DNA of 6,937 nt from Candidatus Fischerbacteria bacterium RBG_13_37_8 (GTDB lineage: Bacteria; Acidobacteriota; HRBIN11; MFGW01): positions 50,984 through 57,920 of the forward strand of contig MFGW01000195.1 in the NCBI GenBank assembly GCA_001780385.1, written 5' to 3'. The stretch's first letter is position 1; every line of letters starts with the position of its first letter. Positions 5,228-6,937 of this stretch are shown here, piece after piece. The notes beneath the pieces were generated by a model. It saw only the letters and a program-made list of their open reading frames with translations. It made no database searches and was not told the DNA's origin. The translations under genes and the position numbers were made by a program.

Positions 5228-6937
5228 TTTACCGGGTGCATTAGCAGTACCGCACATATCCGGTTGTTGATCGCACACTTGATTGATCACGTTAGTGATA
5301 TACATATCATCAAGATAAACACCCAAACCTGCCGAGGTTGTATCAGTCATATATTTTACTCGGAGCCGGAATGTTTGTCCTGCATAAGCTGATAAATCGA
5401 ACACAGAATCGCCCCAAGTGGTACCAGTACCAGACCATCCTGGCTTATCGGCACCCTGGTTACAATTAAACGACCAATCATAGAAGATTCCCGTTTGATA
5501 GAGCTTACCGCTGATGGGGCTTATTACGATTTCTGTTTCATCCTGGGCAATCCAGAAATTAGCCCTGTCATACCAATAACTGCCGCCGAAAATTTCAATA
5601 TCATACCAGTTAGGAGCATGTAATTGAGTGGTAGAAGTAGCTTCATATTCAGGGGAGATCATGCTATCACAGATCTGGTTGAAGCTTTCGGATGAATGAG
5701 CGCTATGCGTACTTCCGCCCGGATTAACCTGCGCTGTGCTCAAAGCCCAGGTACCATTTTCCACAGTCCAGCCATCGAGACTTGTTTCGAATGGCCAGTT
5801 TATTGCCGTGAAAAGCAAATCATCAACTTCGTACAGAAACGAGAATGAATCCTGCGCAGTGGGATTCTGCCCTGTGGATTGCACGGAAATATCAAATACG
5901 CCGGTTTCCATGCAGGGAGCTTTGTCTATTCCTTTTCCAACATCAACATTGAAAGTAACATTAACGCTGCTTCCTAAAGGTATATTTCCGGCATTTATGG
6001 GCATGGGAGTGGTGATAGCAAGGAAAGGATGAACAGTAGTAATGTCGACGAGGGTATTTTGTGCGACATCGGAGCCTATATTTTGGACGGTAACCTGAAT
6101 AGTAGCTGATTCGCAATTATCAGGGTAGATATCGCTGTCTCCACCAATGATAGATTGAATTAATGCGCTGTCAGATACGTATGCAGCACATGATGTACAG
6201 GGAGTTGGTATTATGGAGATACAGTTGCTGAGAGGCCCGAGACAGGCGATATTTGAGCCGACAGGCATAATAGTGTAGTAGTAAGTTCTTCCATTGAGTG
6301 CTTCCGTGTCAGTATGTGTGGTTGCAGAGACAGTAGCGATTTTTATTTTGCCGAAGTCACATCCTTTGACACCTTCTGTGCGCCACACGTAATATTGTGT
6401 TGCGCCGGGAACTGCATTCCAGGACAGTTCAACACCGTTATTGATTGGTGCTGCAGAGAGAACGGGAGCACTGGAAGGACCAGAGGAACAGCCGCTGTTT
6501 TGTGGAGTCGGAGTAGCGCAGGTGATATTATGCCGGTTGAATGCATTATAAATAGCGGTCATGTGTGGAGTGCCATTGTTGATGTTGCCGTCATCATCTT
6601 CCACAGCAATCCATTGTGGATAAGCATTATTTGCACCGCATGAGCTTGAGGTATTTGGACATGCACAGGCATACCAGAAAGTGACGTTATTATGCCCCTG
6701 CCAGATTATCTTTGAAGCGAGGGTGAAAGCTGTTTGTTTGTCGTAATTGAAGGGAGAGGATTGCAGGTCACGTGCTGCCAAATCCCAGCCTACCTGAGCA
6801 GGCGGTATTCCTTCACAATGCGTTTCTTTTCCACAGGGGGTACCACCACCTGAACCACATATTGAACAAGTGTAATTTTGAGGTGTGTCAGCATCAGGAT
6901 CGGCATGTTTTTCATAATTTATTTCCCGGGCGCCCGT
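4913..6937 (-). CDS. Secreted multidomain protein, probable metallopeptidase C-terminal part with FN3, CARDB-like and jelly-roll domains (N-terminus cut)
   Basis: The frame is open from the right edge to the TAA at 4915-4913, giving 674 residues; the start lies outside the window. The TTG at 6781 sits inside the conserved stretch GWDLAARDL, so it is an internal Leu codon and not a start. Residues 1-150 contain CGKETHCEG, GWDLAARDL and EDDDGNINNGTPHMTAIYNA. These resemble the region after the active site in fungalysin/thermolysin-like (M36-type) peptidases, where a helix is followed by a DDGN..NGTPH..AI segment. The HExxH zinc motif would be upstream and cannot be seen, so protease activity is inferred. 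An FN3 domain follows (about 155-245, ending near PTPCTSC), then a CARDB/Ig-like sandwich (252-372, VTVQNIGSDVAQNT) and a MAM or jelly-roll domain (376-552, starting FETSLDGWTVENG and ending GVYLDDMYIT). A C-terminal FN3-like module (563-674) ends in CNPQDLNPC. Many Cys residues fit export to an oxidising compartment. Alternative: a non-catalytic surface protein with the same domain tail. Confidence 0.9.
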   Translation of the reverse strand, partial: TGAREINYEKHADPDADTPQNYTCSICGSGGGTPCGKETHCEGIPPAQVGWDLAARDLQSSPFNYDKQTAFTLASKIIWQGHNNVTFWYACACPNTSSSCGANNAYPQWIAVEDDDGNINNGTPHMTAIYNAFNRHNITCATPTPQNSGCSSGPSSAPVLSAAPINNGVELSWNAVPGATQYYVWRTEGVKGCDFGKIKIATVSATTHTDTEALNGRTYYYTIMPVGSNIACLGPLSNCISIIPTPCTSCAAYVSDSALIQSIIGGDSDIYPDNCESATIQVTVQNIGSDVAQNTLVDITTVHPFLAITTPMPINAGNIPLGSSVNVTFNVDVGKGIDKAPCMETGVFDISVQSTGQNPTAQDSFSFLYEVDDLLFTAINWPFETSLDGWTVENGTWALSTAQVNPGGSTHSAHSSESFNQICDSMISPEYEATSTTQLHAPNWYDIEIFGGSYWYDRANFWIAQDETEIVISPISGKLYQTGIFYDWSFNCNQGADKPGWSGTGTTWGDSVFDLSAYAGQTFRLRVKYMTDTTSAGLGVYLDDMYITNVINQVCDQQPDMCGTANAPGKILNTLTIAKSGNNLVLSWQAPGGICDTSAYGIYRGSLPWSAYNHASLNCTTANASYTTPQDTGSYYFLVVPQNSTSEGSYGTSSSGIEIPPAASPCNPQDLNPC

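Noticed and set aside
5736..6643. Plus-strand and alternative minus-strand open frames at 5736-6032, 6314-6643 and 6343-6546
   Set aside because: They overlap the well-supported minus-strand gene with its domain structure and look like chance frames.
6779..6781. TTG at 6781 as translation start of the right-hand gene
   Set aside because: The frame stays open to the window edge, and the residues before it (CGKETHCEG, then GWD) continue a conserved-looking segment; there is no signal peptide after the TTG.

Overview
The window is almost entirely coding on the minus strand. It carries two neighbouring genes for very large secreted proteins, and both run off the window. No RNA gene, transposase, CRISPR array or phage gene is visible. 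Base composition is moderately AT-rich by eye. The combination of a SurA-N-like head, long kelch arrays, fibronectin type III (FN3) domains, jelly-roll domains and cysteine-rich tails resembles secreted proteins I know from Acidobacteriota (Thermoanaerobaculia-like) and related uncultured lineages. That assignment is inference from protein style, not from a marker gene.

Layout in the direction of transcription (right to left). Positions 6937 to 4913 hold the C-terminal 674 residues of a secreted protein. The fragment starts with what looks like the tail of a fungalysin/thermolysin-like metallopeptidase. An FN3 domain, a CARDB-like beta-sandwich, a MAM/jelly-roll-like domain and a short FN3-like C-terminal module follow. 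Its TAA stop is separated by 12 bases from the ATG of the next gene, and the ribosome binding site of the second gene overlaps that stop, so the two genes are almost certainly co-transcribed.

Positions 4900 to 1 hold the first 1633 residues of the second protein. It has a signal-peptide-like N-terminus, a helical domain resembling the SurA N-terminal domain, fourteen kelch motifs of about 48 residues, and one FN3 domain. After that comes a duplicated FN3 plus jelly-roll pair, and then the start of the same C-terminal module that ends the upstream protein. By comparison with that module, about 60 residues lie beyond the left edge. I checked the frame line by line and found no stop between 4900 and 1.

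Together the genes look like a small operon for extracellular proteins: a probable protease and a giant beta-propeller/beta-sandwich protein, sharing a tail type. The most interesting points are the fourteen-motif kelch array with a 291-bp higher-order repeat in its first half, the fusion of a SurA-N-like domain to that array, and the shared C-terminal module as a possible export or anchoring signal.
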